Assembly (NCBI GenBank): GCA_004168015.1 | Contig: SEYW01000016.1 | Location: forward strand, 1-64,000 | From: Methylolobus aquaticus | Lineage (GTDB): Bacteria > Pseudomonadota > Gammaproteobacteria > Methylococcales > Methylococcaceae | Direction of reading: 5' to 3' | DNA length: 64,000 bases | In this document: positions 35,051 to 44,432 of the stretch, piece after piece | Layout of the letters: each line of letters starts with the position of its first letter | Numbering within the stretch: position 1 is the stretch's first letter | Made by a program: the position numbers and the translations under genes | The notes under the pieces: model-generated | What the model was told of the DNA's origin: nothing | Seen by the model: the letters and a program-made list of their open reading frames with translations, nothing else | Databases searched by the model: none

Positions 35051-36787
35051 CTATGCGAGGCTCGTAGCCCCCCCGGACAGTTCCGGGTCCGGGCCCGGCT
35101 GCTCGCCCTCAAGCCAGCGCCAGTGCCATCCTCCGTCGACACTGATTTCCAGAACCGCGTCATAATGCTCTAGAAGATCATTGGGATCACCGATCGCAAC
35201 GTAGGTGATGGAGTGATCTGACAGCATTTTCTGAATCCTCTGGATTTGCTCGGCGCTGAGCGCGGTGCACACGCGGTCCAGAAAGGCAAACTGGGGCTCG
35301 GCGAGAACCAGACGCGTGAATGCCAGCAGTTGCTCCTCGTCGAGCGACAGGATTCTCGCCCAGTCCTGCTCCGTGTCCAGGCCGCCGGCACGCTGCAACA
35401 CAACCTCGAGATGCAGCGCCTCCAGCACACCCAGGATTCGCTCATCGGGAATGTCGTGCTCGTCGCCGCTGCGCACCAACAATTCGCGCAGGGTCCCCGG
35501 GTAGAGATAAGGCCGCTCCGGCAAGAACCGGATATGGTCGAAGCCGGGACGAATGATCTTGCCGGACCCGGTATCCCAGATACCGGCAGTCGCGCGGAAT
35601 AGGGCAGCCTTGGCGGCCTTGTTAGGGCCCAGGATCAGCAGACGAGTACCCCGCGGCACCGAAACCGTGAGTTCCTTGAGCAGCGGTCTCCCATCCTCTG
35701 GAGAAATCAGCGTGACCCGCTCGAACGCGATGCGACCATGATCCTCCACCACCTCGATGGTCGGCACGTCTGCGGTGTGTGTCAGTTCGATAGCCTCACC
35801 CAGCACGTCGAGCCGCGACACCACCGCGGCAAACGAAGCGATCGACTGGAACTGCGTAACGATCAGCGAAAAAGCCCCAACGAGCTGCGCGAACGCCATC
35901 GACGACTGGGTGATGATTCCGAACTCGGCCTGACCATTGATGAACAGCGGCGCCACGACCAGCGCCGGAAGCAGTAGCGCCAGATAGTTGTAGCCGGTGC
36001 TGAAGAAGCCGAGATTGCGGTTGACCCGGATGATCTTCTGAAGGTTTTCCGCCCATTCATCGATACCGCGTGACAAGCGGCGCCGCAGGCGGCCTTCGCG
36101 TCGGGACAGAGCGACCGGTTCGGCGTTCTCGCGAACGTAGATCAGATCGGATCGAAAATTGGCTTCCTTGTCCAGTTGGGCGGAGTTCAGACCGACCAGC
36201 GGGCGCCCCAGGAACACCGCCATGTAAGTCCCTCCGGCTGCATACACGACGGCGACCATGAACAGCAGCGGGCTGATCGACCACATGACGCCGGAGAACG
36301 CGGCAACAGTCAACAGCCCATTGAGAGTCATCAGGGCAAAGGACAGTGTCGTGACGGTGAACGAGCGCACGTCGTCGGCGATACGCTCGTCTGGATTCTT
36401 GATGTCACCATTGACCTTTAGGCTGTAGTAGGTGCGGTCATTGATGTACTCCGCAACCAAGCGCCGCGTCAGCTGTTCCCGCCACATGAGACCCAGCCGC
36501 TCCTCGGTGTACCGATACAGCACGGCAATGACGGTGGTAGCGCCGAGCACACCGATGTAGATCAGGGCATGATGGATGAACTCCGACATGCTCCGGTGCT
36601 CGATCGCCGTCATGAAGTCCCGGCCAACATAGCTGTTGACGACATTCAGGCCATTGATCAGCAGCAGAAAGACCAGCAGCAACGCGAACAGAGCGATGAG
36701 CACCCCGCGGAACTCAGGCCCGGCGAAGGTTTGCATGACCCGAACGAAGCGGCCCCAGTTCAGTTGATCGAAGAGCGGGCGATACAT
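35051..36787 (-). CDS. SbmA/YddA-like ABC-type membrane protein with degenerate ATPase domain
   Basis: A 578-residue protein with an N-terminal transmembrane domain of the ABC_membrane_2 type (about residues 20-330, six helices, including YSLKVNGDIKNPDERIADDV) and a C-terminal ABC-ATPase domain. In that domain the key motifs are broken: Walker A reads GPNKAAKA instead of GxxGxGK[ST] (near residue 386), the signature reads LSLDEEQ instead of LSxGE/Q, and Walker B ends LDRV with Arg where the catalytic Glu should be. ATP hydrolysis is therefore doubtful. ATG 36787 has a GGGAGC upstream; the extension to 36853 lacks homologous sequence. It could be an SbmA-like proton-driven importer retaining a relic domain. 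Substrate is unknown. Confidence 0.8.
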   Translation of the reverse strand: MYRPLFDQLNWGRFVRVMQTFAGPEFRGVLIALFALLLVFLLLINGLNVVNSYVGRDFMTAIEHRSMSEFIHHALIYIGVLGATTVIAVLYRYTEERLGLMWREQLTRRLVAEYINDRTYYSLKVNGDIKNPDERIADDVRSFTVTTLSFALMTLNGLLTVAAFSGVMWSISPLLFMVAVVYAAGGTYMAVFLGRPLVGLNSAQLDKEANFRSDLIYVRENAEPVALSRREGRLRRRLSRGIDEWAENLQKIIRVNRNLGFFSTGYNYLALLLPALVVAPLFINGQAEFGIITQSSMAFAQLVGAFSLIVTQFQSIASFAAVVSRLDVLGEAIELTHTADVPTIEVVEDHGRIAFERVTLISPEDGRPLLKELTVSVPRGTRLLILGPNKAAKAALFRATAGIWDTGSGKIIRPGFDHIRFLPERPYLYPGTLRELLVRSGDEHDIPDERILGVLEALHLEVVLQRAGGLDTEQDWARILSLDEEQLLAFTRLVLAEPQFAFLDRVCTALSAEQIQRIQKMLSDHSITYVAIGDPNDLLEHYDAVLEISVDGGWHWRWLEGEQPGPDPELSGGATSLA

Positions 36788-36896
36788 AGAAGCTCCCGGA
36801 TTATTCTTGTGTTTCCTGCAGGACCGCCGCAGCGTCGAGTCCCCTGTCTTCACTGCTTTCCGGCACCGGCCGAGCTGACCGGAGCCAAGTCCCGGC

Positions 36897-38024
36897 CTAG
36901 CCCAGCAATTCCGTCAACACGGCCTGGTAGAGTCTCGACAGCCTTTCGATGTCGGCCGCGGGGATACACTCGTTGACCTTGTGTATCGTTCCGTTCAAGG
37001 GTCCCAGTTCCACGACCTGGGCGCCGGTCGGTGCGACAAAGCGCCCATCGGAGGTACCCCCCCCGGTATCGGGCCGAGGCGGCGAGCCGATAACTTGCGT
37101 CACGGCCCGCTGGACGGCCTCCACCAGCGCTCCCCCCTCCGTCAGAAACGGCACACCTGACAAGCGCCAGCTCAGTTCATACTCCAAACCGTGGCGATCG
37201 AGCACCGCTCGCACCCGCTGCTTGAGTTCTTCGGCCGTGGTCGCCGTGGAGAAGCGGAAATTGAACTGGGCTTCCAGACGACCGGGGATCACGTTCTCGG
37301 CACCGGTGCCGGCGCGCAGGTTCGACACCTGGAAGCTGGTCGCCGGAAAGTAGTCGTTCCCCTGGTCCCAGACCGTCGCGGCAAGTTCGGCCAGGGCCGG
37401 CGCAAAACGGTGGATCGGATTGCTGGCCCGATCCGGATAGGCGACATGCCCCTGGACCCCGAAAACACGCAGTTCGCCGCACAGCGATCCGCGGCGCCCT
37501 ACCCGAATCACGTCGCCGAGCTGCTCGAAACTCGAAGGCTCACCGATTAGGCACCAGTCGATTTTTTCGCCTCGGGCCTCCAGTACCTCGACGACCTTGA
37601 CGACGCCATCGGTCGCCGCGCCTTCCTCATCACTGGTCAACAGCACGGCGACCGAACCCTTGTGACCGGCATGTGCGGCCACGAAACGTTCCAGCGCGGT
37701 CACCATCGCCGCAACGCCGCTCTTCATGTCGGCGGCGCCGCGCCCGTACAGGACGCCGTCGCGAATCTCCGGCTCGAACGGGGGTGACAGCCAGTCCTCC
37801 AGCGGACCGGACGGCACGACGTCGGTATGACCCAGGAATACCAGCAACGGCGCTGCCGTTCCGCGGCGCAGCCAGATATTCTTGGTGTCCCCGAAATTCA
37901 GCCACTCGACATGAAATCCAAGCGGCTCGAGATGGGCCACCACGAGATCCATACAGCCGGCGTCGTCGGGGGTCACCGAGACTCGACGCATCAATTCGAG
38001 GGTGAGATTCAGGGTATCGGACAT
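36897..38024 (-). CDS. dapE: Succinyl-diaminopimelate desuccinylase
   Basis: DapE removes succinate from N-succinyl-LL-diaminopimelate in lysine and peptidoglycan synthesis. The 375-residue M20 dizinc peptidase shows [10 protein letters not shown] (first His ligand), [10 protein letters not shown] (bridging Asp), TSDEEG (catalytic Glu pair) and [10 protein letters not shown] (late His ligand). The N-terminus [19 protein letters not shown] and length are standard. Confidence 0.95.
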   Translation of the reverse strand: MSDTLNLTLELMRRVSVTPDDAGCMDLVVAHLEPLGFHVEWLNFGDTKNIWLRRGTAAPLLVFLGHTDVVPSGPLEDWLSPPFEPEIRDGVLYGRGAADMKSGVAAMVTALERFVAAHAGHKGSVAVLLTSDEEGAATDGVVKVVEVLEARGEKIDWCLIGEPSSFEQLGDVIRVGRRGSLCGELRVFGVQGHVAYPDRASNPIHRFAPALAELAATVWDQGNDYFPATSFQVSNLRAGTGAENVIPGRLEAQFNFRFSTATTAEELKQRVRAVLDRHGLEYELSWRLSGVPFLTEGGALVEAVQRAVTQVIGSPPRPDTGGGTSDGRFVAPTGAQVVELGPLNGTIHKVNECIPAADIERLSRLYQAVLTELLG

Positions 38025-38109
38025 GATTCAGTTCGCAAGTGGGCCCCGGCGCGGTGGTGCGCAGGCCCCACGGCGCGGAAGCGGCGGTCAAAGCGGGTAT
38101 CGATGGCGC

Positions 38110-38682
38110 TCATCCCAGGTCCAGATCATCAAGGCTCGAAATATGCGGCTCCCGGCGGCCGTCGACATGACCGTCCTGGACAGGACCGGGCCGCAACGCG
38201 GCGAGGACAGACTCACGCAATGCAGCCGTCTCATAGATCGGCGCCGCTTCGACTTCGATCAGCGGCAGACCCGCGGCCTCGCAGACGCCTCTTAGCGACG
38301 AACCCATCGAGTGTCCGCGGCCGGCCGCGCGCTCACGCGGGACTACGACGACAGCGGCCAGCGCTGTCAAATCGCTCGGGCGACACAGCACGAAAGCGAA
38401 CGGCTTTGCCGCAGCTTCCTCGAAGACGGCGGCCGACGCCCGGCTTATCGTTCCACTGACCGGAGTGATCAGGTCGGTAACCGCAACATTGGGTATCAGT
38501 TCAAAGCGCTCGCCTACCGCCTGCTTCAAGGCCTGGTACAAGGCGCAACGCTCCGGCGGCAACACGATCTTGTGTCGTTGGTAAGCCGCCTTGCCAGCTC
38601 GGGCGCCGCGACGGAAAAGCAGGAACAGCACGATGGGCACGATGACCAGAGCGGATGCAGCGATCGCGATAAGCCCATTCAT
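38110..38682 (-). CDS. Membrane-anchored DUF2726 protein
   Basis: A 190-residue protein with an N-terminal membrane helix (residues 3-23), followed by a DUF2726-like domain: LPPERCALYQALKQAVGERFEL, then FVLCRPSDLTALAAVVVV and GLPLIEVEAAPIY. DUF2726 resembles restriction-endonuclease-like folds and is often found with helicase or topoisomerase domains, but the nuclease residues are not evident here and no activity is known. It is upstream of dapE on the same strand with an 85-base gap. The membrane helix is unusual for a nucleic-acid enzyme. Confidence 0.7.
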   Translation of the reverse strand: MNGLIAIAASALVIVPIVLFLLFRRGARAGKAAYQRHKIVLPPERCALYQALKQAVGERFELIPNVAVTDLITPVSGTISRASAAVFEEAAAKPFAFVLCRPSDLTALAAVVVVPRERAAGRGHSMGSSLRGVCEAAGLPLIEVEAAPIYETAALRESVLAALRPGPVQDGHVDGRREPHISSLDDLDLG

Positions 38683-38890
38683 CGGGTTGGCGGTTTGCAG
38701 GGAGACGGAAGCCGGTCGGCGGGCACCACGCCCCGCTGGGCCATTGGCGACGACACGAAGCGGATTATATCGGAACGGTTAAGATCCTGCGGCTCCCTTG
38801 GCACCCCCCCGACGCCCGGTGCCGAGCGTTCGATACCTTGAAGCCTCGTTCGCTTGGCGAGCCCTACAAGGCGAAGGGAAAGGTCACACC

Positions 38891-40018
38891 TCAGTCGTCC
38901 ATTATGTGCAGGCCATCTGCGGCCTTCGCGAACTGGTCGATCGCACCGTCCTGTCCCAGCTTGATCATCAACCGCACTTCGTTCTGCGAATCGGCCGAGT
39001 GGAGCGCATCCTCGTAGGAGATCTTGCCGGCCCGATACAAATCGTAAAGCGCCTGATCGAACGTCTGCATCCCGTGCTCTCGGGACTGCTTCATCAGTTC
39101 CTTGAGTTTATGGACTTCGCCCTTGCGGATCAGGTCGGAAGCCAGGGGAGTATTGATCAGGATTTCGATCACCGGGTAGCGCCCGGCGCCGTCCGAACGT
39201 TTGACCAATTGCTGGGCGATGATGGCCTTGAGGTTCAGCGACAAATCCATGAACAACTGACTGTGCATGTCTTCGGGAAAGAAATGCAGGATGCGATCGA
39301 GCGCCTGATTCGCATTGTTGGCATGGAGCGTGCTGAGGCACAAATGCCCCGTCTCCGCGAACGTGATCGCATGCTGCATGGTTTCGCGAGCTCGGATCTC
39401 GCCGATCAGGATCACGTCCGGTGCCTGCCGGAGTGTGTTCTTCAGCGCGACTTCGTAGGATTCGGTGTCGATCCCGACCTCGCGCTGGGTGACGATGCAC
39501 CCGGCGTGCGGATGGACATACTCAAGCGGATCCTCGATCGTGATGATGTGCCCCCGCGAGTTCTCGTTGCGGTGCTTGATCATTGCCGCCAGCGAGGTCG
39601 ACTTGCCGGTACCGGTAGCACCCACGAACAGGATCAGCCCGCGCTTGGTCATCGCAAGTTCGCGAATGATCGGCGGCAGATTCAGTTCCTCGGTGTCGGG
39701 GATATGGGTCTCGATCCGTCGCAGCACCATACCGGGTGCATCCTGCTGAAAGAATGCGCTAACCCGAAAGCGCCCCAATCCTTCCGAACTGATCGCGAAG
39801 TTGCACTCCCGGCAGTTGTCGAACTCATCACGCTGTCGCTGCGTCATGATGCCATAGACGATTTCACGTGCCTGTTCATGCGTGAGTTTCGTCGCCGACA
39901 AGGGCTGCAGTGCGCCGTCCACCTTGATGGACGGCTCCCGCCCGACCGTGATGAACAGGTCGGAGGCCTTCTTGTGTGTCATCAGCATCAGCAGGGACTC
40001 GAATTCCATGGTCGTCAC
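38891..40018 (-). CDS. pilU: Type IV pilus retraction-accessory ATPase PilU
   Basis: PilU is a PilT paralogue that assists pilus retraction. The 375-residue hexameric ATPase has Walker A GATGTGKSTSL, an Asp box in HIITIEDPLEYVH, and a Walker B region DVILIGEIRARETM, followed by the His motif in LSTLHANNANQ. The extended C-terminus after residue 345 is typical of PilU rather than PilT. It lies 11 bases after the pilT stop, so they form an operon. Confidence 0.95.
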   Translation of the reverse strand: MTTMEFESLLMLMTHKKASDLFITVGREPSIKVDGALQPLSATKLTHEQAREIVYGIMTQRQRDEFDNCRECNFAISSEGLGRFRVSAFFQQDAPGMVLRRIETHIPDTEELNLPPIIRELAMTKRGLILFVGATGTGKSTSLAAMIKHRNENSRGHIITIEDPLEYVHPHAGCIVTQREVGIDTESYEVALKNTLRQAPDVILIGEIRARETMQHAITFAETGHLCLSTLHANNANQALDRILHFFPEDMHSQLFMDLSLNLKAIIAQQLVKRSDGAGRYPVIEILINTPLASDLIRKGEVHKLKELMKQSREHGMQTFDQALYDLYRAGKISYEDALHSADSQNEVRLMIKLGQDGAIDQFAKAADGLHIMDD

Positions 40019-40029
40019 TCTCCCGACCG

Positions 40030-41064
40030 TCAGAACGCGGTCTTGTTGACCGCATACTCGCGCGCCGTCTGCTTCGCGACGACGCCCCGTTCAACCAATT
40101 CCTGCAGATGCTGATCCAAGGTCTGCATGCCATCGCGCCGCCCGGTCTGGATGGCCGAATACATCTGCGCGACCTTGTTCTCGCGAATAAGGTTGCGGAT
40201 CGCGGGCGTGCCGACCATGATCTCCCAGGCGGCGGTTCGGCCGCCGGCCGTCTTCTTCAGCAATGTCTGCGAGATCACTGCCTGCAGCGATTCGGATAGC
40301 ATCGCACGGATCATGTCCTTCTCGGCAGCCGGAAACACATCGACGATACGGTCGACGGTCTTCGCCGCCGAACTGGTATGCAGGGTCCCGAATACGAGGT
40401 GCCCGGTCTCCGCCGCGGTGAGGGCGAGTCGGATCGTTTCGAGATCGCGCAATTCCCCCACCAGGATTACGTCCGGATCCTCGCGCAGCGCGGAACGCAG
40501 GGCTTCATTGAACCCCAGCGTGTCGCGATGAACCTCGCGCTGGTTGATCAGACACTTCTTGCTCTGATGCACAAATTCGATCGGGTCTTCGATCGTCAGG
40601 ATATGCGAATAGTCATTGGCGTTGACGTAGTCCAGCATGGCCGCCAGCGTGGTCGACTTGCCGGAGCCGGTCGGGCCCGTGACCAGGATCAGGCCGCGTG
40701 GCTGCCGCGTGACGTCTTCGAAGAAACGCGGGCAACCGAGGTCGTCCAGCGTCAGGACCTTCGATGGAATACTGCGGAACACCGCCGCGGCTCCGCGATC
40801 CTGATTGAAGGCGTTGACCCGGAACCGGGCGACGCCCGGCAGTTCGAACGAGAAGTCCGTCTCAAGGAACTCCTCGTAGTCGCGCCGCTGCTTGTCGTTC
40901 ATGATGTCGTAGATCAAGGCGTGGACTTCTTTGTGCTCCAGTGCCGGCAGACTGATCCTCCGGATGTCCCCATCGACCCGGATGATCGGCGGCAGGCCCG
41001 CCGACAGATGCAGGTCGGAGCATCCATTCTTGACGGCGAATGCGAGAAGTTCGGCGATGTCCAC
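40030..41064 (-). CDS. pilT: Type IV pilus retraction ATPase PilT
   Basis: PilT powers depolymerisation of type IV pili for twitching and DNA uptake. The 344-residue protein shows TGPTGSGKSTTL (Walker A), ILTIEDPIEFVH (Asp box), DVILVGELRDLETI (Walker B) and FGTLHTSSA (His box), and the C-terminal AIRNLIRE signature. It heads the pilT-pilU transcript. The usual divergent partner yggS is displaced here by about 2.6 kb holding a candidate small RNA and a methyltransferase. Confidence 0.96.
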   Translation of the reverse strand: MDIAELLAFAVKNGCSDLHLSAGLPPIIRVDGDIRRISLPALEHKEVHALIYDIMNDKQRRDYEEFLETDFSFELPGVARFRVNAFNQDRGAAAVFRSIPSKVLTLDDLGCPRFFEDVTRQPRGLILVTGPTGSGKSTTLAAMLDYVNANDYSHILTIEDPIEFVHQSKKCLINQREVHRDTLGFNEALRSALREDPDVILVGELRDLETIRLALTAAETGHLVFGTLHTSSAAKTVDRIVDVFPAAEKDMIRAMLSESLQAVISQTLLKKTAGGRTAAWEIMVGTPAIRNLIRENKVAQMYSAIQTGRRDGMQTLDQHLQELVERGVVAKQTAREYAVNKTAF

Positions 41065-41268
41065 TGCGGCATTCCTTCAATTGGGATTGCAGACCACGGA
41101 TAACGCGTCGAAACAGGCGTACGGATACGACCGCGGCATCCTGCTGGGGATTATCGACCCGGCCAGAGCGGCGCGTGCTTGTCCGCCAGCACCCGGGGAT
41201 GTATGGAAGTATAAGGCAGTGCGTCGATGCGGCGACCTCACCCGATCGAACGGGTATCAGATCGCCCA

Positions 41269-41364
41269 TAAAAAAACGGGACGCTTCGCTACGGAGCATC
41301 CCGTCATGAGAGGAGGATTTACGTACTCGCCGCGCTGATCTGCTGAGGATTTCAGTAAACGAGT
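41269..41364 (-). ncRNA. Candidate small RNA upstream of pilT
   Basis: A transcript of about 95 bases is suggested on the minus strand by three aligned signals: a sigma70-like promoter (-35 TTGAAT 41399-41394, 17-base spacer, -10 TAGCAT 41376-41371), a likely start near 41364, and a strong hairpin-plus-T-run terminator at 41270-41304. The body has two copies of AAATCCTC (complement of 41313-41320 and 41345-41352), one continuing into CCTCC, which is anti-Shine-Dalgarno-like, as in CU-rich regulatory RNAs. It would end before the pilT promoter region. No known RNA family was recognised. Confidence 0.5.
41270..41304 (-). terminator. Intrinsic terminator on the minus strand
   Basis: ACGGGA (41276-41281) pairs with TCCCGT (41299-41304), and after one mismatch six further pairs close a three-base loop. 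On the minus strand the stem is followed by seven Ts. It has no annotated gene upstream except the candidate small RNA. Confidence 0.75.
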
Positions 41365-41370
41365 GGTGCT

Positions 41371-41399
41371 ATGCTACAAACCGTAAGCATCTGATTCAA
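41371..41399 (-). promoter_or_regulatory. Candidate sigma70 promoter for the small RNA
   Basis: Read on the minus strand: TTGAAT, 17 bases, TAGCAT. The match to consensus is moderate (4 of 6 in each box), but the position fits the terminator. Confidence 0.4.
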
Positions 41400-41625
41400 T
41401 GTGACACTTTGTCGCACTGACAGTGAGCGATATGCCACTTTGCGCTGCGGCTTTTGACTCATGGCCAGCGCCATACGAGGAATGATCGCGGATGAGGAGT
41501 AACGGCTTTGCACGCTCGTCGACGCACGGCAAGCAAGGACCGAGAATTGTCATCTTGCATACGCTGTCGCCGTTATTGACTTTGGTACACTTCACGGTAA
41601 GCAGTGCCCTTTCCTCGGTCGGCAC
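41374..41625 (-). CDS. Possible small Cys-containing protein
   Basis: An 83-residue open frame, with a cysteine pattern KCTKVN, VCKMT and GPCLPCVDE, ends just where the candidate small RNA promoter lies. It lacks a clear ribosome-binding site and known homology. It might be the gene served by the terminator at 41270-41304 if the promoter reading is wrong. The rest of 41400-41897 has no supported feature. Confidence 0.2.
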   Translation of the reverse strand: MPTEERALLTVKCTKVNNGDSVCKMTILGPCLPCVDERAKPLLLIRDHSSYGAGHESKAAAQSGISLTVSATKCHIESDAYGL

Positions 41626-41897
41626 GGACTGACGCCGATTATTCTCTCTGCTGATTGGTGCGACGGCGCTTCGCGGCAGGAACTCAGCAGCATCCAGGCG
41701 GGCTGAAGGCGGTCGGCCGGAATGTCGACAACTTCCTTTTCCGCGGGAGCCGATTGCCGTTCAAGGGATCTACGAGTCGACCGGCCGATGCCCAATGCAG
41801 AAACGATGCCTCGCACAGGAGTGGAGTCACCTATGCCGTTGATCTTTAATGCTGACCTTTGCCGGACAGCCAACACCTACAAGCAGGTCGAAGCACC

Positions 41898-43364
41898 GTG
41901 AGATACGCCAATGTTACCCGCTTGTCCTGTCCGTTTTGCGATTCTCCGGTGACGGTAAAGAAGGTCAACATCGAGTCTGACCAAGGCATCGATTTCGGCC
42001 TGCTTGACTGTAAGACCTGCCATGCCGAGTTCCCGATCGTCGCCGGCGTTCTGATCACGATCGGCCCGGATGATTTCGTGGATATCCGCGACGAAGTCTC
42101 GGAGACCCGTGTCGACAATGGCGTCAAACCGCGTTTGCTGTGCGAGTTGCTCGCAGCGGACAAGCCGAGCGAAGCTTTCAGTCTGCTCCTGAGGCCCTGT
42201 CGGCCCACACCGAACTTTCTGGCCGTCCCAACACTGGCGAAGCGCGGACCTAGCCAGGTCGAGATCGGAAGAGTGCGCCGTAGGCCGCTGCACGAACTCC
42301 GTCCGGCACGACGCCTACAGGCTCTTGCCGATAAGTCCATGCGAGGAAGGTTGACGGGCTGGACTTGCCGCCGCGCAGCCGATGTGCTGCTGAAGCGCCG
42401 CGAACAGTTGTCGGCGATGGACGTGATCGACTTCTACTACCGAAACTTCTCGCTCAGCGAGGTCGCAAATTACTTTGGCTATCGCTTCGGCCAACCGCGG
42501 CACCTGTCAGGATTGCAGCTTGCTTCGCATCTTCGGGCTCGCGGCGGCCCCACCATCGATCTGGCCTGCGGCGCCGGGCATCTGACGCACCACTTTTCCT
42601 ACCGTGCCGAAACGGCCGGCCCGGTCGTCGGCGTCGACCGGGACTACTTTCGACTCTATCTCGCCCAGAATTTCGTCGCGCCCGATGCCGACTTCATTTG
42701 CCAATGGGTCGATCGCCCATTGCCATTCCCGAAGGGTAGCTTCGACAACATCTTCTGTTCTGACGCCTTCCACGTCATCCTCAACAAGAGCGGATTCCTG
42801 CGAGAAGCTCGCAGGCTTATGTCGGAAGCCGGAGTGCTGGCCCTGGCCACGTTCGGCAACCGTGCCGTTCGGCCGCAGGAAGGATACGAACTGACCGCGG
42901 AAGGCTACCGCGAGCTCTTCCGCGATTCGCCCCATGTCATTTTGGGCGAAGACGAACTGCTGGAGTCCTACTTTGCCGGCACCGGCCCCGACTTTCGACC
43001 TCGGTCGGACATCTCGCCCGAGCTGCATGAACAGAAGTGGCTCAACGCCTTGTTGACGAATCGGTCAGACGATCTCCGTCAATACGGACGCAACACCCGA
43101 TGGCCGCATCTCCTCGGCCGTATCGGAATCAATCCGATTTACCATCCCGAACAGCGTACCCAGGATGGAGCGCTGAAGCTCCGCTTCAAGTTCCCTTCCG
43201 AGTGGTACGCCTACGAAGACCGCAAGTACACACGCTACGCCCCCGAGTCGGTCGAGCTGCCGCCGGCATTGCTCGACGCCATCGAGCACGGCACCGTAAC
43301 CGAGGTATCCGAGTCGCTGGCGAGGCAGCTGGTCCTGGTGGGTTTGCCCGATCGCTATCTCTGA
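41898..43364 (+). CDS. SAM-dependent methyltransferase with N-terminal zinc ribbon
   Basis: A 488-residue protein. Residues 1-45 have a Trm112-like zinc-binding pair: LSCPFCDSP and CKTCHAEFPIVAG. A class I methyltransferase domain follows in the middle, with motif I TIDLACGAGHLTHHF, acidic VGVDRDYFRLYLA and a later FDNIFCSDAFHVI. The remaining C-terminal part, about 170 residues, is unassigned. GTG 41898 is preferred; a TTG at 41859 is possible. It is inserted between pilT and yggS, which usually face each other directly. Its substrate is unknown; a secondary-metabolite or cell-envelope role is possible. Confidence 0.75.
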   Translation: MRYANVTRLSCPFCDSPVTVKKVNIESDQGIDFGLLDCKTCHAEFPIVAGVLITIGPDDFVDIRDEVSETRVDNGVKPRLLCELLAADKPSEAFSLLLRPCRPTPNFLAVPTLAKRGPSQVEIGRVRRRPLHELRPARRLQALADKSMRGRLTGWTCRRAADVLLKRREQLSAMDVIDFYYRNFSLSEVANYFGYRFGQPRHLSGLQLASHLRARGGPTIDLACGAGHLTHHFSYRAETAGPVVGVDRDYFRLYLAQNFVAPDADFICQWVDRPLPFPKGSFDNIFCSDAFHVILNKSGFLREARRLMSEAGVLALATFGNRAVRPQEGYELTAEGYRELFRDSPHVILGEDELLESYFAGTGPDFRPRSDISPELHEQKWLNALLTNRSDDLRQYGRNTRWPHLLGRIGINPIYHPEQRTQDGALKLRFKFPSEWYAYEDRKYTRYAPESVELPPALLDAIEHGTVTEVSESLARQLVLVGLPDRYL

Positions 43365-43678
43365 GCGGGCTACGGATCTCCATGGTCTCCGCTCATGGCG
43401 CTACGTCGGCGATGAGGGGAAACAGACCGGCAAGGCGTATCGGCCGACCCGGCGCGCTCGCTTACTTAGCAGCCCCACGGTGAGTCTGCCGCCAGGCTCA
43501 CGGTCGGTGTCGCGGCAGCAGCGGCCGTCCGGGCTCGGCGCGCGCCCGTGCGACCGACTGCGGGAGGCTTCACGCCTGTCTGCAGTTCAGTGGATAATCT
43601 GTCGCGGGTCCACGAACTGATCGCCCGTAGGTCACTCCCTCGGCAATCCCATTTCTCCCCTCGACGCGAGACCGACTC
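43365..43678. other. Intergenic region upstream of yggS
   Basis: About 310 bases with no supported gene. A GATAAT-like -10 occurs near 43591 and may serve the yggS-proC-yggT transcript. Confidence 0.35.
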
Positions 43679-44401
43679 ATGTCATCGCTGGGAACGCGCC
43701 TAGACGCACTCCATGAACGCATCAGACTGGCCACAGCAGCAGCCGGTCGTCCGGCCGGCGCCGTGCGTTTGATCGCGGTCAGCAAGACGGTGCCCTGCGA
43801 GCAGATGCTGATCGCCTATCGTCTGGGGCTGCGCGACTTCGCTGAGAGCTACGTCCAGGAAGCCCTACCTAAACTGGCTGCACTGGCTCACTGCGACATG
43901 ACCTGGCATTTCATCGGGCCCATACAGTCGAACAAGACGCGACCGATCGCGGAGCGCTTTCACTGGGCACACAGTGTGGACCGCCTGAAGATTGCCGAGC
44001 GCCTGCACGAGCAACGTCCGCACGGCATGCCACCTCTGAACATCTGCCTGCAGGTCAATGTCAGTGGCGAGCCGACGAAAGCCGGCCTAACGCTTGACGC
44101 TCTGCCCCTGCTGACAGCAGCCATTGCTCCCCTGTCGAACCTCAGACTGCGGGGACTGATGGCGATTCCCGCCCCCGGTCAGTCCCCTGATGCGCAACGT
44201 GCAGCATTCCGTTGTCTGCGGGAGGCCTTGCTTGGCCTGAATCTTCCAGGGTTGGACACGCTGTCCATGGGAATGTCCGATGACCTGGAAGCGGCGATCA
44301 TGGAGGGCGCCACGCTGGTGCGCATCGGCACGGCGTTGTTCGGCCCGCGGCAGGCCGGATCCACCGCCGCGAGCAGTCAGAACCGCGCTCCAGTATCATA
44401 A
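43679..44401 (+). CDS. yggS: YggS-family PLP-binding protein
   Basis: A 240-residue PLP-homeostasis protein (PLPBP/ProSC family). The PLP lysine is in IAVSKTVP, and the barrel phosphate-binding region is in LSMGMSDDLEAAI, with GATLVRIGTALFG near the end. The usual FGENYVQE reads FAESYVQEALPK here. It starts the yggS-proC-yggT operon; proC begins 31 bases later. Confidence 0.93.
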   Translation: MSSLGTRLDALHERIRLATAAAGRPAGAVRLIAVSKTVPCEQMLIAYRLGLRDFAESYVQEALPKLAALAHCDMTWHFIGPIQSNKTRPIAERFHWAHSVDRLKIAERLHEQRPHGMPPLNICLQVNVSGEPTKAGLTLDALPLLTAAIAPLSNLRLRGLMAIPAPGQSPDAQRAAFRCLREALLGLNLPGLDTLSMGMSDDLEAAIMEGATLVRIGTALFGPRQAGSTAASSQNRAPVS

Positions 44402-44432
44402 GGCTTTCAATGCAACGGACCGTCAGCTCGCC

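Noticed and set aside
38798..40114. 438-residue plus-strand frame opposite pilU
   Set aside because: It mirrors the pilU gene, which has complete ATPase motifs.
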